Assembly: GCF_016617715.1 (NCBI RefSeq)
Contig: NZ_CP067225.1
Location: forward strand, 1,550,001 to 1,614,000
From: Paracoccus sp. MC1862
GTDB taxonomy: Bacteria > Pseudomonadota > Alphaproteobacteria > Rhodobacterales > Rhodobacteraceae
DNA: 64,000 nucleotides
Direction: 5' to 3'
Shown here: positions 48,354-57,383 of the stretch, piece after piece
Numbering within the stretch: the stretch's first letter is position 1
Layout of the letters: each line of letters starts with the position of its first letter
Notes under the pieces: model-generated
Seen by the model: only the letters and a program-made list of their open reading frames with translations
The model's database searches: none
Told to the model about the DNA's origin: nothing
Translations under genes and position numbers: made by a program

Positions 48354-49112
48354 TCATTCGGCGGTCCAGCCGCCATCCAGCACGATCGAAGATCCTGTCA
48401 TCAGGGCAGAGGCCTCGGACGCCAGATAAAGCGCCGCGCCGGTGATATCCTCGACCTGACCCAGACGCCCCAGCTTTATCATCCGCAGGGCATGGTCCAG
48501 GAAGGCCGGGTTCTCGAAATAGGGTTTCGTCAGCGGCGTCTCGATAAAAGTCGGACAGATCGAGTTCACGCGGATGCGGTGCGGCGCAAGTTCGATCGAG
48601 GCGGCCTTCGTCAGCCCCTCGATCCCCCATTTCGAGGCGCAGTAGACCGAGCGGTCCTCGGCCCCGATATGCCCCAGCATCGACGACATGTTGATGACCG
48701 ACCCGCCCCGGCCAAGCGCAGTCATCCGCCGCGTCACCGCCTGCATCGCGAAAAAGGCCGCGCGCAGGTTCAGGCCGATGATCAGGTCGAAGTCTTCTTC
48801 CGTCACCTCGGTCATCCTGCGGGGGCGGTTGGTGCCGGCGTTGTTGACGAAGACATCCAGCCGTTCCAGTCCGTCCACGACCGCCCGGAAGGCGGCAAGG
48901 TCGGTCACGTCGCAGGGCCGGGCCTTGGCGCGATAGCCCGCGTCACGCAACCCGGTGGCGACGGATTCGATTTCGTCCCCGGTTCTCGCGCAAAGGATCA
49001 CCTCGGCACCCGCCTGGGCGAAGACCTCGGCGATGGCGCGGCCGAGGCCGCGGCCCGCGCCGGTGACAAGCGCGGTGCGCCCCTTCAGCGAAAAGTCGGG
49101 GAACGGGGTCAT
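48354..49112 (-). CDS. SDR-family dehydrogenase (gluconate-5-dehydrogenase-like)
   Basis: 252-residue short-chain dehydrogenase. TGAGRGLG near residue 18, N-N-A-G, Ser in I-N-M-S-S-M and Y-C-A-S-K are all in place. Sequence blocks (V-N-S-I-C-P-T-F-I-E-T-P-L, E-V-T-E-E-D-F-D-L-I-I-G-L-N-L) are of the gluconate/3-oxoacyl type. The start at 49112 has GGAG at proper spacing; an ATG two codons further upstream (49118) sits too close to it. Last gene of the probable importer/catabolic operon running 55784 to 48354. Confidence 0.85.
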   Translation of the reverse strand: MTPFPDFSLKGRTALVTGAGRGLGRAIAEVFAQAGAEVILCARTGDEIESVATGLRDAGYRAKARPCDVTDLAAFRAVVDGLERLDVFVNNAGTNRPRRMTEVTEEDFDLIIGLNLRAAFFAMQAVTRRMTALGRGGSVINMSSMLGHIGAEDRSVYCASKWGIEGLTKAASIELAPHRIRVNSICPTFIETPLTKPYFENPAFLDHALRMIKLGRLGQVEDITGAALYLASEASALMTGSSIVLDGGWTAE

Positions 49113-49173
49113 CGGCATCTCCGGATGGAAGGTTCGGATGCCGCCCCGCCCTCGGGACGAGGCGGCGGAGAAA

Positions 49174-50106
49174 TCAGAAGTTGACCTGGTCGCCGCCCTT
49201 CAGCGCCAGCAGCTCGCGCGCCTCGTCGGGGGTCGCGACCTGCAGGCCCAGCCCCTCGATGATCTGACGGGCGGCGCGGACCTGCTCGGCGTTGGTTTCC
49301 GCAAGCCGGCCCTTCCCGGCCCAGAGGTTGTCCTCCAGCCCGACCCGCACATGGCCGCCGTTCGCGGCCGAGATCGCGGCGATGGACAACTGGTTGCGCC
49401 CCGCCCCCAGCACCGACCAGCGATAGTTGTCGCCGAACAGCCGGTCGGCGGTGCGCTTCATGTGCATCACGTCTTCCAGATGCGCCCCGATGCCGCCCAT
49501 CAGTCCGAAGACCGTCTGGATGAACAGCGGGCCGGTCACGAGCCCGCGGTCGAAGAAATGCTTGAGGTTGTAAAGATGCGACGTGTCGTAGCACTCGAAC
49601 TCGAAGCGCGTCCCGCCCTCGCCCAAGGTCGTCATCACCTGTTCCACATCGCCGAAGGTGTTGCGGAAGATGATGTCCTTGTTGCCGAGGTATTCCCGTT
49701 CCCACTGGTGCTTCAGTTGCGCCTCGTAGCGGTCGAGCATCGGGAACAGGCCGAAGTTCATCGTGCCCATGTTCAGCGAGGCCACTTCGGGCTTGTAGTG
49801 CTTGGCGGGCTGGATCCGCTCGGCGATGGACATGGTGGGCGCGCCGCCGGTGGTGATGTTCAGGACGGCGGCGGTCTGCTGCTTGATGACGCTGAGGATC
49901 GGGTGGAAGGCCTCGACCGACTGGTCGGGGCGGCCGTCCTCTTCGTTGCGGGCATGCAGGTGGATGATGGCGGCGCCCGCCTCGGCGGCGCCCACCGCGG
50001 CCTCGGCGATTTCCGAGGCCGAGACCGGCAGGAACTTCGACATCGAGGGCGTGTGGATCGCGCCGGTGACGGCGCAGGTGATGATGACTTTGCCCTGAAG
50101 GCTCAT
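49174..50106 (-). CDS. BKACE-family beta-keto acid cleavage enzyme
   Basis: 310-residue TIM-barrel protein of the 3-keto-5-aminohexanoate cleavage (BKACE) family, which splits a beta-keto acid with acetyl-CoA into acetoacetate and a new acyl-CoA. Zn-binding and catalytic motifs: H-L-H-A-R-N-E-E-D-G-R-P near residue 48, T-T-G-G, L-N-M-G-T-M-N-F and the C-terminal G-H-V-R-V-G-L-E-D-N. It lies ten bases from the hydroxyacyl-type dehydrogenase gene. The substrate is not known; dehydrocarnitine, 3-keto-5-aminohexanoate and other beta-keto acids are family options. Confidence 0.93.
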   Translation of the reverse strand: MSLQGKVIITCAVTGAIHTPSMSKFLPVSASEIAEAAVGAAEAGAAIIHLHARNEEDGRPDQSVEAFHPILSVIKQQTAAVLNITTGGAPTMSIAERIQPAKHYKPEVASLNMGTMNFGLFPMLDRYEAQLKHQWEREYLGNKDIIFRNTFGDVEQVMTTLGEGGTRFEFECYDTSHLYNLKHFFDRGLVTGPLFIQTVFGLMGGIGAHLEDVMHMKRTADRLFGDNYRWSVLGAGRNQLSIAAISAANGGHVRVGLEDNLWAGKGRLAETNAEQVRAARQIIEGLGLQVATPDEARELLALKGGDQVNF

Positions 50107-50116
50107 GGTCTTGTCC

Positions 50117-51061
50117 TCAATTGTGGGATCGGGTTTCACGCTGCGCCAGATGCGCAGCCAGCGCAGCGAGTTCCTCGTCGCGCCATTCCTGACGGGCGCG
50201 GACCGCATCGGGGGTCGAGACGTCGCGGAAGGCGGCGCCCACCTTGGCGGCAGCCTCGGCCGAGAAGGCCGCGTCGCCGACCTCGACACCGGCAAGGCCC
50301 GCCATCATCGCGCCATAGCGGTCCAGATAATCGGCGGCACCGCCGGGGGCGTTCAGGTTGATCGTCTCCATCGGTCCCATGAAGGCCCAGCGGCGGCCCA
50401 GCCCGTGGCGCATGGTGTCGTCCAGCCCCTGCACGTCCACATAGCCCTCGGCGATCAGGCGCAGGCTTTCGGCCAGCAGCACGGCCTGCAGGCGGTTCAG
50501 GATGAAGCCGTCGATCTCTTTCTTCAGCACCACCGGCACCTGTCCGGCGCGGGCGTAGATGTCACGCGCGCATTCGGTCACGGCCGGATCGGTGAAGGGC
50601 GCGGGCGAGATTTCCACCACCGGCACCAGATGCGGCGGGTTGACCGGGTGGCCGACAAGGCAGCGCGCGGCGCCCGGCAGCCCTTCGGCGAAGCTCGACG
50701 CCTTCAGCGCCGAGGAGGAGGAGGCGAGGATCGTGTTTGGCCCTGAAAGGCGGTCGAGTTCGGCAAAAAGCCTGCGCTTGATGTCGAGGACCTCGGGCCC
50801 GCTTTCCTGCACCATGTCCACGCCGGCCAGCACCTCGCCAAGGTTGCGCACCGGCTGGATGCGGGCTGCCGTGGCGGCGGGATCGTCACCGGCCTGGCCG
50901 AAGGGGGCGACCCGTTCGATCATGGTGGCGACATCGGCGGCAAGCCGGTCCAGAACGCCCGCGTCCTTGTCCCAGACGCCGACCTCGAAGCCCGCCCGGG
51001 CAAAGACGAAGGCCCATGAGCGGCCGATCAGCCCCGCGCCGACGATGGCGATGTGATTCAT
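50117..51061 (-). CDS. 3-hydroxyacyl-CoA-type / L-carnitine-type dehydrogenase
   Basis: 314-residue NAD-dependent dehydrogenase of the HCDH/lambda-crystallin family. Rossmann motif I-V-G-A-G-L-I-G-R-S-W-A-F-V-F, E-S-G-P-E-V-L-D-I-K, S-S-S-S-A-L and the substrate/catalytic motif G-H-P-V-N-P-P-H-L-V-P-V-V-E-I are clear. Such enzymes oxidise beta-hydroxy acids to beta-keto acids, here the probable step before BKACE cleavage. An N-terminal extension from 51085 is rejected in favour of MNHIAIVG. Confidence 0.9.
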   Translation of the reverse strand: MNHIAIVGAGLIGRSWAFVFARAGFEVGVWDKDAGVLDRLAADVATMIERVAPFGQAGDDPAATAARIQPVRNLGEVLAGVDMVQESGPEVLDIKRRLFAELDRLSGPNTILASSSSALKASSFAEGLPGAARCLVGHPVNPPHLVPVVEISPAPFTDPAVTECARDIYARAGQVPVVLKKEIDGFILNRLQAVLLAESLRLIAEGYVDVQGLDDTMRHGLGRRWAFMGPMETINLNAPGGAADYLDRYGAMMAGLAGVEVGDAAFSAEAAAKVGAAFRDVSTPDAVRARQEWRDEELAALAAHLAQRETRSHN

Positions 51062-51075
51062 CCCCGTTCCCCCTT

Positions 51076-53577
51076 TCATAGCCACAGCATCTCGCGCCGC
51101 AGGTCGAGGTCCGTGGCGATGCGGCGCGATTCCACCTCATGCAGCACGCGACCGCGTTCAAGGACAATGGTGCGGTCGGACAGAGCCAGCGCCAGGTCGA
51201 GGTTGTGGTCCACGATGACGATGGACAGCCGGTCGCGCAGCCGGTCGAAGGTGCGGAACAACTGTTCCACGATCGCCGGTGCAAGCCCCTCGAAGGGTTC
51301 GTCCAGCAGAAGCACCCGGATGTCGCCCGACAGGGCGCGGGCGACGGCGGCCATCTGCTGCTCGCCCCCCGACAACCGGTCGGCAGGCGTGTCCAGCCGC
51401 TCGCGCAGGCGGGGGAAATATTCGAAGATTTCCTCGGTCGTCCAATGGGTCCCCTCGCCCGTCCGGCGCCGGATGCGGCCGAGTTCCAGATTCTCGCGCA
51501 CCGTCATGCCCGCAAAAAGCCCCCGGCCCTGCGGCACATAGCCGATGCCCTTGCGCGCGATCCGGGCGCTGGAAAGGCCCACAAGCTCGCTTCCCATCAG
51601 CCGGATTGAGCCGGAAGACGGCGTGACGATCCCCGTCACTCCCTTCAGCACCGAGGACTTGCCCGCCCCGTTCCGGCCCAGCAGCGCAAGGATCTCGCCC
51701 TTGTGCAGGTCAAAGCCGACGTCGTTCAGGATGTGGCTCTTGCCGTAGTGAAGGTTCATCTTCTCGATGGACAGGATCGTCTCGTCCGAGAACTGCCCCT
51801 GCCGGGCAGACGCCGCGACGGCGCTGGTGCCCGACCCGATATAGATCTCGCGCACCTTGGCCGAGTTGCGGGCGTCTTCCACCGTGCCGTCCAGCAGCAC
51901 GCGTCCCTCGGCCATCACCGTCACATGGTCGGCAAGATCGAACACCCGGTCGATGTCATGTTCGACCAGCAGGACCGGGATGCTGGTGGACACGTCCTTG
52001 ATCAGCAGCCCGACACGCTCGCGTTCCGCCACCGACAGGCCCGCCAGCGGCTCGTCGGCCAGCAGGATCTTGGGTTCCGTCGACAGCGCAAGGCCGAGGT
52101 CCAGCAGCCGCTGACCGCCATAGGACAGCGAGCCCGCGATGGCGTTCTCCATCCCCCTCAGCCCGATCCAGTCGAGCATTTCGTCCACCTTGGCATTCAC
52201 CTCGGCCACGCTGCCGGCCGGGCTGAGGGCACGGGTGCGGCTGGGATGATGGGCCTGCACGGCCAGGCGCAGGTTCTCGCGGATCGTCAGGTCGGGAAAG
52301 AGGCTGGTGATCTGGAAGGACCGGCCGAGGCCCAGCCCCGCGATCTGGTCGGGCGTGCTGCCCGAGATGTCGCGGCCGAGGAAGGTCACCTTGCCGCTGT
52401 CGGCGGGGATGATGCCGGACAGCAGGTTGAAGGCCGTGGTCTTTCCCGCGCCGTTCGGCCCGATCAGGGCATGCAGCGTCTTGTCGCGAACCCGGATCGA
52501 CACGCCGTCCACCGCCTTCAGCGCCCCGAAGGTCTTCGAGATGTCGTCGGCCACCAGCACGTCGCCGCCGCCCGCGTCGCGGTCCCTGATCGCGGCGGGC
52601 AGCGGGTGCTTTTCGATCTTCCGGTCGGCCATCGCGGCGCCGGTCACGGCCTCGGGGAACAGGCGGCGCCTGACCTGCGCGCCGATGCCCACGAGGCCCT
52701 GCCGCGCGAACAGGACGAAGCCCAGGAAGATCAGGCCGAACCAGAACAGCCAGTTCTCGGTATACATCGACAGGTATTCGCGGAACAGGATGTAGAACAG
52801 CGCGCCCAGCGCCGGCCCCAGGAAGCCCCGCATGCCCCCGATGACCACCATCGCCAGCAGCTCGCCCGAGAAGATCACCGACATCGGCTCGGCCGAGGTC
52901 AGGCGGTTCTTGTAAAGCAGCAGCGCCCCGGCCAGCCCCGTCACCGTCGCCGACAGGACAAAGGCCGCCAGCTTGTAGCGCTGGACGTGATAGCCCAGCG
53001 CCTGCGCCCGGTTCTCGTTCTCGCGGATGGCGACAAAGACGCTGCCGACCGGCGACTGCAGGACGCGCAGCATCAGCGCCATCACCAGAAAGGCAAGGAC
53101 CGCCACGACGATGTAGAAGTTGAGGTTGTTGTCCAGCAGGCCCGGCCGCTCGATCCCGCCAAGGCCGTTCTCGCCGCCCGTGACCTCGGTCCAGCGGAAC
53201 GCAAGCTGGAACCCCATCGCCGACAGCGCCAGCGTCATCAGCGAGAAATAGACGCCCCGCCGCCGCAGCACCAGGAAGCCGATGACCGCCGCGAGTGCCG
53301 CCGTGAACAGCAGGGCCGCAACCAGCGAAACGGCCATGCTGGCATTGCCCAGCCGCAACGCGGTGATGCCCGCGACATAGGCCCCCAGCCCGAACCAGGC
53401 GCCATGGCCGAAGGACACGAGACCGGTATAGCCCGCGAGGATGTTCAGCCCCATCGCCGCAAGGGCGAAGATGACCACCTCGCTTGCGCTGTTCGGGCCG
53501 AGGCCAAGCAGCGACAGCGTCCAGGGCAGCAGGATCAGCGCCGCTGCCGCGACCGTCAATGTTCGCATGTTCTGCAT
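51076..53577 (-). CDS. Fused Liv-type ABC importer: LivM permease + LivG + LivF ATPases
   Basis: 833-residue polypeptide joining three usually separate Liv subunits. Residues 1-310 are LivM (membrane helices, N-I-L-A-G-Y-T-G-L-V-S-F-G-H-G, G-E-L-L-A-M-V-V-I-G-G-M-R-G-F-L-G-P). Residues about 340-590 are a LivG ATPase (G-P-N-G-A-G-K-T-T, signature S-Y-G-G-Q-R). Residues about 600-833 are a LivF ATPase (G-R-N-G-A-G-K-S-S, signature L-S-G-G-E-Q-Q-M). Both ATPases keep Walker B (LLADEP; LLLDEP). LivM+LivG fusions are known; the full triple is less common. livH and the binding-protein gene lie upstream. Confidence 0.93.
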   Translation of the reverse strand: MQNMRTLTVAAAALILLPWTLSLLGLGPNSASEVVIFALAAMGLNILAGYTGLVSFGHGAWFGLGAYVAGITALRLGNASMAVSLVAALLFTAALAAVIGFLVLRRRGVYFSLMTLALSAMGFQLAFRWTEVTGGENGLGGIERPGLLDNNLNFYIVVAVLAFLVMALMLRVLQSPVGSVFVAIRENENRAQALGYHVQRYKLAAFVLSATVTGLAGALLLYKNRLTSAEPMSVIFSGELLAMVVIGGMRGFLGPALGALFYILFREYLSMYTENWLFWFGLIFLGFVLFARQGLVGIGAQVRRRLFPEAVTGAAMADRKIEKHPLPAAIRDRDAGGGDVLVADDISKTFGALKAVDGVSIRVRDKTLHALIGPNGAGKTTAFNLLSGIIPADSGKVTFLGRDISGSTPDQIAGLGLGRSFQITSLFPDLTIRENLRLAVQAHHPSRTRALSPAGSVAEVNAKVDEMLDWIGLRGMENAIAGSLSYGGQRLLDLGLALSTEPKILLADEPLAGLSVAERERVGLLIKDVSTSIPVLLVEHDIDRVFDLADHVTVMAEGRVLLDGTVEDARNSAKVREIYIGSGTSAVAASARQGQFSDETILSIEKMNLHYGKSHILNDVGFDLHKGEILALLGRNGAGKSSVLKGVTGIVTPSSGSIRLMGSELVGLSSARIARKGIGYVPQGRGLFAGMTVRENLELGRIRRRTGEGTHWTTEEIFEYFPRLRERLDTPADRLSGGEQQMAAVARALSGDIRVLLLDEPFEGLAPAIVEQLFRTFDRLRDRLSIVIVDHNLDLALALSDRTIVLERGRVLHEVESRRIATDLDLRREMLWL

Positions 53578-53584
53578 GGAAGAC

Positions 53585-54460
53585 CTATTCGAAACGGGTG
53601 ATGCGCTCGCCCAGCAGGCCGCGGGGACGCAGAAGCAGGACCATGAACATCAGCAGGTAGATGGCCATCATCGAGAACTGGGACTGACCCAGCCCGATCA
53701 TCAGGCCCTTGACCAGCCCGACCATGATCGCGGCGATGACCACGCCCCAGAAGGACCCGAGGCCCCCGATCACCACGACCACGAAGGCCGCGGTCCCGAC
53801 CTCGACCCCCATCAGCGGGTGGACCGGCTGGATCGGCGCCATCAGCACGCCCGCAAGCGCGGCGATCCCGATGGCCAGCGCCACGACGGTCGAGAGATAG
53901 GGTCGCAGCGAAATGCCCAGCGTGCCGAGGATGTCGGGGTTCTGGATGCCGGCGCGGACGATCCGGCCAAAGGGCGTGCGGTTCAGCAGGTACCAGACGC
54001 CTGCCACCGTTGCGACCGCCACGGCGATCAGGAACAGCCGGTAGCGCGAATAGATGAAATCGCCCAGGAAGACCTGCCCGCGCAGGGCGTCCGGCATGGC
54101 ATAGGCGCGCGGCGTCGCGCCGAAATACCACCGCAGGCTCTGCTCGATGATCATCGCAAGGCTGAAGGTCAGCAGCAGCGAATAAAGCGGGTCCTCGCGG
54201 TAGAAGCGGGTGAACAGCACGCGCTCGACGACGACGGCCACGGCCGCCGCGATCAGCGGCGCCACGACCAGCGCGCCGAAGAAGCCGATATGGGGCGACA
54301 ATACGAAGGCCAGGTAGGCCCCCAGCGTGAAGAAGGCGCCATGGGCAAGGTTCACGATGCCGCCGAGCGAGAAGATCAGCGACAGGCCAAGCGCGATGAG
54401 CATGTAGTAGAAGCCATCGAGCAGGCCGTTCAGAAGCTGGGACAGAAAGATCGATACCAT
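53585..54460 (-). CDS. Branched-chain amino acid-type ABC permease LivH
   Basis: 291-residue permease, about eight helices, with the LivH hallmarks G-L-S-L-I-F-S-L-G-G-I-V-N-L-A-H-G and V-V-V-I-G-G-L-G-S-F-W-G. It is the second membrane subunit of the importer encoded by the fused gene, whose start is seven bases downstream. Ligand unknown, given the catabolic context probably a beta-hydroxy or amino-acid-like compound. Confidence 0.92.
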   Translation of the reverse strand: MVSIFLSQLLNGLLDGFYYMLIALGLSLIFSLGGIVNLAHGAFFTLGAYLAFVLSPHIGFFGALVVAPLIAAAVAVVVERVLFTRFYREDPLYSLLLTFSLAMIIEQSLRWYFGATPRAYAMPDALRGQVFLGDFIYSRYRLFLIAVAVATVAGVWYLLNRTPFGRIVRAGIQNPDILGTLGISLRPYLSTVVALAIGIAALAGVLMAPIQPVHPLMGVEVGTAAFVVVVIGGLGSFWGVVIAAIMVGLVKGLMIGLGQSQFSMMAIYLLMFMVLLLRPRGLLGERITRFE

Positions 54461-54542
54461 TCGGATGACCTGTCATGAAGGCTGGCCGGGCGCGCCAATC
54501 GGCGCACCCTGTTTTCCTCGATAGCTGGAAGGGCCGGCTCAC

Positions 54543-55784
54543 TCAGAACGAGCAGGCGCCGCCCACGGCATCCTCGATCAGCACTTCCAGCGGCTGGTCG
54601 GCGTTCGGCACCGGGTCCGAGGTGGTGAAGATGTCCCATTCGTTCTGGACCTCGGAAGCATCCAGCGCCGTGACCGCATAGACTTCCTGCAGCAGCTGGT
54701 GGTTCGCGGGATTGAAGCGGCCCCGGCGTTCCTTCAGCACGTCGAAGTCGGTCGCCGGGTCTTCGAGGAACGAGATCAGCGCCTCGGTGTCGGTCCCGCC
54801 GACCCGGCCGATCGCATCGGCCATCACCCGCAGGCCCATGTAGTCCAGATAGGCCTGGTTGTCGGCGGGACGGCCGTATTTCTCCATGAAGGACTGGGCG
54901 AAGGCCTGCGAGCCGTCGGCCTTGACCTGGTGGGTCCAGACGCAGGGCCATGTCCCCTGGAAGTCCCGCGCCCCGATCGCCCAGGCGATCACGGTGTTGT
55001 AGTCGAAACCCGCCAGCGGGATGTCCAGCCCGAATTCCGCATATTGCTTGAAGAAGCTGGCCGTCTGGGTGCCTGCGAGGTTCGAGATCAGCACATCGGG
55101 CGCCGCCGCCCGGATGTTGAGCAGATAGGAAGAAAAATCCGTCGCATCCGTCGGGATCAGATCGTCGCCGACCGTCCGTCCGCCATGCCGTTCAAGGAAG
55201 GCCAGCGCCCCGTTGCGCAGGTCATGGCCGAAGGCATAGTCGGCGCTGAGGATATACCACGCCTTGTCTTTCACCATGTCATTGTTCAGCAGGTAGTTGC
55301 CTTCGGCGTTCACCACCATCGCGTTCTGCACCTCGACGTGGAACATGTGGCGGTTGCAGTCCTGCCCCCGCAGCGTGTCCGAGTTCGCGCCGGTGTTGAT
55401 GAACAGCTTGTTGGCCCGCGCCGCGACCTGAGAGATCGTCAGCGCCGAGGCCGACGAGATCTCGCCCATGATCAGCGCCACGTCCCGGCGTTCGGCCAGC
55501 CGCTCGGCCTTGGTGGTCGCGGTCTGGGGGTTGACCGAATCCTCCTTGATCACCTCCAGCATGCGGCCGCCGATGCCGCCGCCGGCGTTGATATGCTCGA
55601 CCGCCAGATCGACGCCCATGACCGCATATTCACCCATCGGACCCAGAAAGCCGGTGCGCGGCGTCAGGTGGGCGATGACGATGGGATCGGTCTGCGCGCG
55701 CAGGATGGATGGCGCGGCAAGGCCCATCACGCCGAACGCCGCGCCCGTCTTCAGCAACTGCCGTCTTCCGATTGTCTTCAGCAT
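54543..55784 (-). CDS. LivK-type solute-binding protein
   Basis: 413-residue periplasmic receptor. A Tat-type signal (G-R-R-Q-L-L-K-T-G-A-A-F-G-V-M-G-L-A-A-P-S-I-L-R-A-Q) precedes the mature part with the Liv-binding pattern I-A-H-L-T-P-R-T-G-F-L-G-P-M-G-E-Y and N-A-G-G-G-I-G-G-R. Divergent from the GntR gene. It is the first gene of the importer operon and, with its binding site, the best guide to the substrate. Confidence 0.93.
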   Translation of the reverse strand: MLKTIGRRQLLKTGAAFGVMGLAAPSILRAQTDPIVIAHLTPRTGFLGPMGEYAVMGVDLAVEHINAGGGIGGRMLEVIKEDSVNPQTATTKAERLAERRDVALIMGEISSASALTISQVAARANKLFINTGANSDTLRGQDCNRHMFHVEVQNAMVVNAEGNYLLNNDMVKDKAWYILSADYAFGHDLRNGALAFLERHGGRTVGDDLIPTDATDFSSYLLNIRAAAPDVLISNLAGTQTASFFKQYAEFGLDIPLAGFDYNTVIAWAIGARDFQGTWPCVWTHQVKADGSQAFAQSFMEKYGRPADNQAYLDYMGLRVMADAIGRVGGTDTEALISFLEDPATDFDVLKERRGRFNPANHQLLQEVYAVTALDASEVQNEWDIFTTSDPVPNADQPLEVLIEDAVGGACSF

Positions 55785-55839
55785 GAACGTCCCCTCCCCG
55801 AGACTTCACTTGCGCGAACCACATACCAGCGATGCTTAC

Positions 55840-55903
55840 TTGACCGGCGATGCAATCCAGTGTGATCTCAGATCATACTGCTGACCGATTTTCCGCCTGT
55901 CAA
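55840..55903. promoter_or_regulatory. Divergent promoters with a GntR-type palindrome
   Basis: A 19-base near-perfect palindrome GTGTGATCTCAGATCATAC (55860-55878; arms GTNTGATC/GATCANAC) lies between the binding-protein gene and gntR. The plus-strand promoter TTGACC (55840-55845), 17-base spacer, TGATCT (55863-55868) and the minus-strand TTGACA (55898-55903), 17-base spacer, CAGTAT (55875-55880) both overlap it. Confidence 0.65.
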
Positions 55904-55918
55904 CACCGGAGGTCGCCC

Positions 55919-56611
55919 ATGAACGACCTGAACATCCAGCCGCTTGCCCCTCGACCGTCGCTGACGGAACAGGCCTATGCCGCCATCGCGCGGATGCTTC
56001 TGGACGGCACGCTGAAGCCGGACAGCCAGACCTCGATCCGGGAACTGGCGGGAGAGCTGGATGTCTCGCCCATGCCGGTCAGGGAAGCGGTAGGCCGGTT
56101 AGTCGCCCAAGGGGCGCTCGCGGTCCGCAGGAACCGCGCCGTCGAGGTGCCGCGGATGACCGAGGACGAGTTCCGCGAACTGACCCGTACCCGCATCCTG
56201 ATGGAATGCGAGGCGGCGCGGCTTGCAGTGGACAGGATCACGGACAGCACGGCCGGGGAACTGCGGGCGCTGCACGAGGCGTTCCGGCTGGAAATGACCG
56301 GGGGCAGCCGGGCGGATGCCCTGATGCTGAACCGCCGGCTGCATTTCACGCTCTACGATGCCGCATCCTCGCCCACCCTGCGGCAGTTGATCGGCATGGC
56401 CTGGCTGCGCGCGGGACCGCTGATCTCGCTGGACATCGGTCCCACCGCGCAGGGCGACCGGGCCGGTCACTCGATCATCGCCCACGGGAACCTGATCGCG
56501 GCGGTGACCGCGCGGGACCGCGAGGCCGCGGCCGAGGCGATCCGGTCCGACATCTCGGTGGCGGCAGAGGTTATTCTCGCGCAGCGCGACTATTTCAACA
56601 TGAAGGAATGA
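55919..56611 (+). CDS. GntR-family (FCD) transcriptional regulator
   Basis: 230-residue regulator: N-terminal winged helix (S-L-T-E-Q-A-Y-A-A-I-A-R-M-L-L-D-G-T ... S-P-M-P-V-R-E-A-V-G-R-L) and C-terminal FCD-type ligand domain with a metal-binding R-R-L-H-F-T-L-Y-D-A pattern. GGAGG precedes the ATG at 55919. It is divergent from the importer operon and upstream of an SDR gene; it most likely controls both through the palindrome at 55860. Confidence 0.92.
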   Translation: MNDLNIQPLAPRPSLTEQAYAAIARMLLDGTLKPDSQTSIRELAGELDVSPMPVREAVGRLVAQGALAVRRNRAVEVPRMTEDEFRELTRTRILMECEAARLAVDRITDSTAGELRALHEAFRLEMTGGSRADALMLNRRLHFTLYDAASSPTLRQLIGMAWLRAGPLISLDIGPTAQGDRAGHSIIAHGNLIAAVTARDREAAAEAIRSDISVAAEVILAQRDYFNMKE

Positions 56612-56615
56612 CCGG

Positions 56616-57383
56616 ATGAACCTTGAACTGGACGGCGCGCGGGTGATCGTCACCGCAGGCGCCTCGGGGATCGGACGCGCCATCGTTGACGCGTTCCTTG
56701 CGGCAGGCGCCCGCGTTGCGACCTGCGACATCGACGCCGAAGCGCTTGGGACATTGCCGCAGAACGTCATCTCGCAGCGGGTCGATGTGTCCGACGCGGC
56801 GGCGCTGCGCAGCTTCATCGACCAGTCCATCGCCGCGCTGGGCGGCCTCGACTGCCTGGTGAACAACGCCGGGATCGCCGGCCCGACCGGCCGAATCGAG
56901 GACATCGACCTCGCCGACTGGAGCCGCACGCTGAACGTGGTGCTGACCAGCCAGTTCGTGGCGGTCGGCAGCGCCGTTCCTGCCCTGCGGGAAAGCGCCA
57001 ACCCCTCGATCGTCAACCTGTCGTCCGTGGCCGGCCGGGTCGGCTTCGCCCTTCGCACCCCCTACGCCGCCGCGAAATGGGGCGTGATCGGCCTGACGAA
57101 ATCGCTGTCGATCGAGTTGGGAGAGGACAATATCCGCGTGAACGCGATCCTGCCCGGCATCGTCTCGGGCGACCGCCAGCGCCGCGTGCTCGAGGCCAAG
57201 GCGCAGCTTCGCGGCCAGAGCTTCGCCGAGCTTGAGGCAGAAGCCTTCCGCTACACCTCGATCAAGGAATACGTCCCGCCGCAGGCGATCGCGAGCCAGG
57301 TCCTGTATCTCGCCTCGCCGCTGGGCAGGTTCATCTCGGGGCAGAGCATCTCTGTCTGCGGTGACACCCGCATGCTGGCCTGA
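56616..57383 (+). CDS. SDR-family dehydrogenase next to gntR
   Basis: 255-residue short-chain dehydrogenase. The glycine motif reads T-A-G-A-S-G-I-G (Ala in place of the first Gly), with N-N-A-G, Ser in V-N-L-S-S-V and Y-A-A-A-K. The C-terminal region is longer than usual around R-R-V-L-E-A-K-A-Q-L-R. The gene starts four bases after the gntR stop and is surely cotranscribed; together with the dehydrogenase and BKACE genes on the other strand it belongs to the same pathway. Substrate unknown. Confidence 0.88.
   Translation: MNLELDGARVIVTAGASGIGRAIVDAFLAAGARVATCDIDAEALGTLPQNVISQRVDVSDAAALRSFIDQSIAALGGLDCLVNNAGIAGPTGRIEDIDLADWSRTLNVVLTSQFVAVGSAVPALRESANPSIVNLSSVAGRVGFALRTPYAAAKWGVIGLTKSLSIELGEDNIRVNAILPGIVSGDRQRRVLEAKAQLRGQSFAELEAEAFRYTSIKEYVPPQAIASQVLYLASPLGRFISGQSISVCGDTRMLA

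Noticed and set aside
48354..57383. Assigning the island to carnitine degradation
   Set aside because: BKACE and the dehydrogenase family fit, but no carnitine-specific gene such as a betainyl-CoA thioesterase is present, so the substrate is left open.
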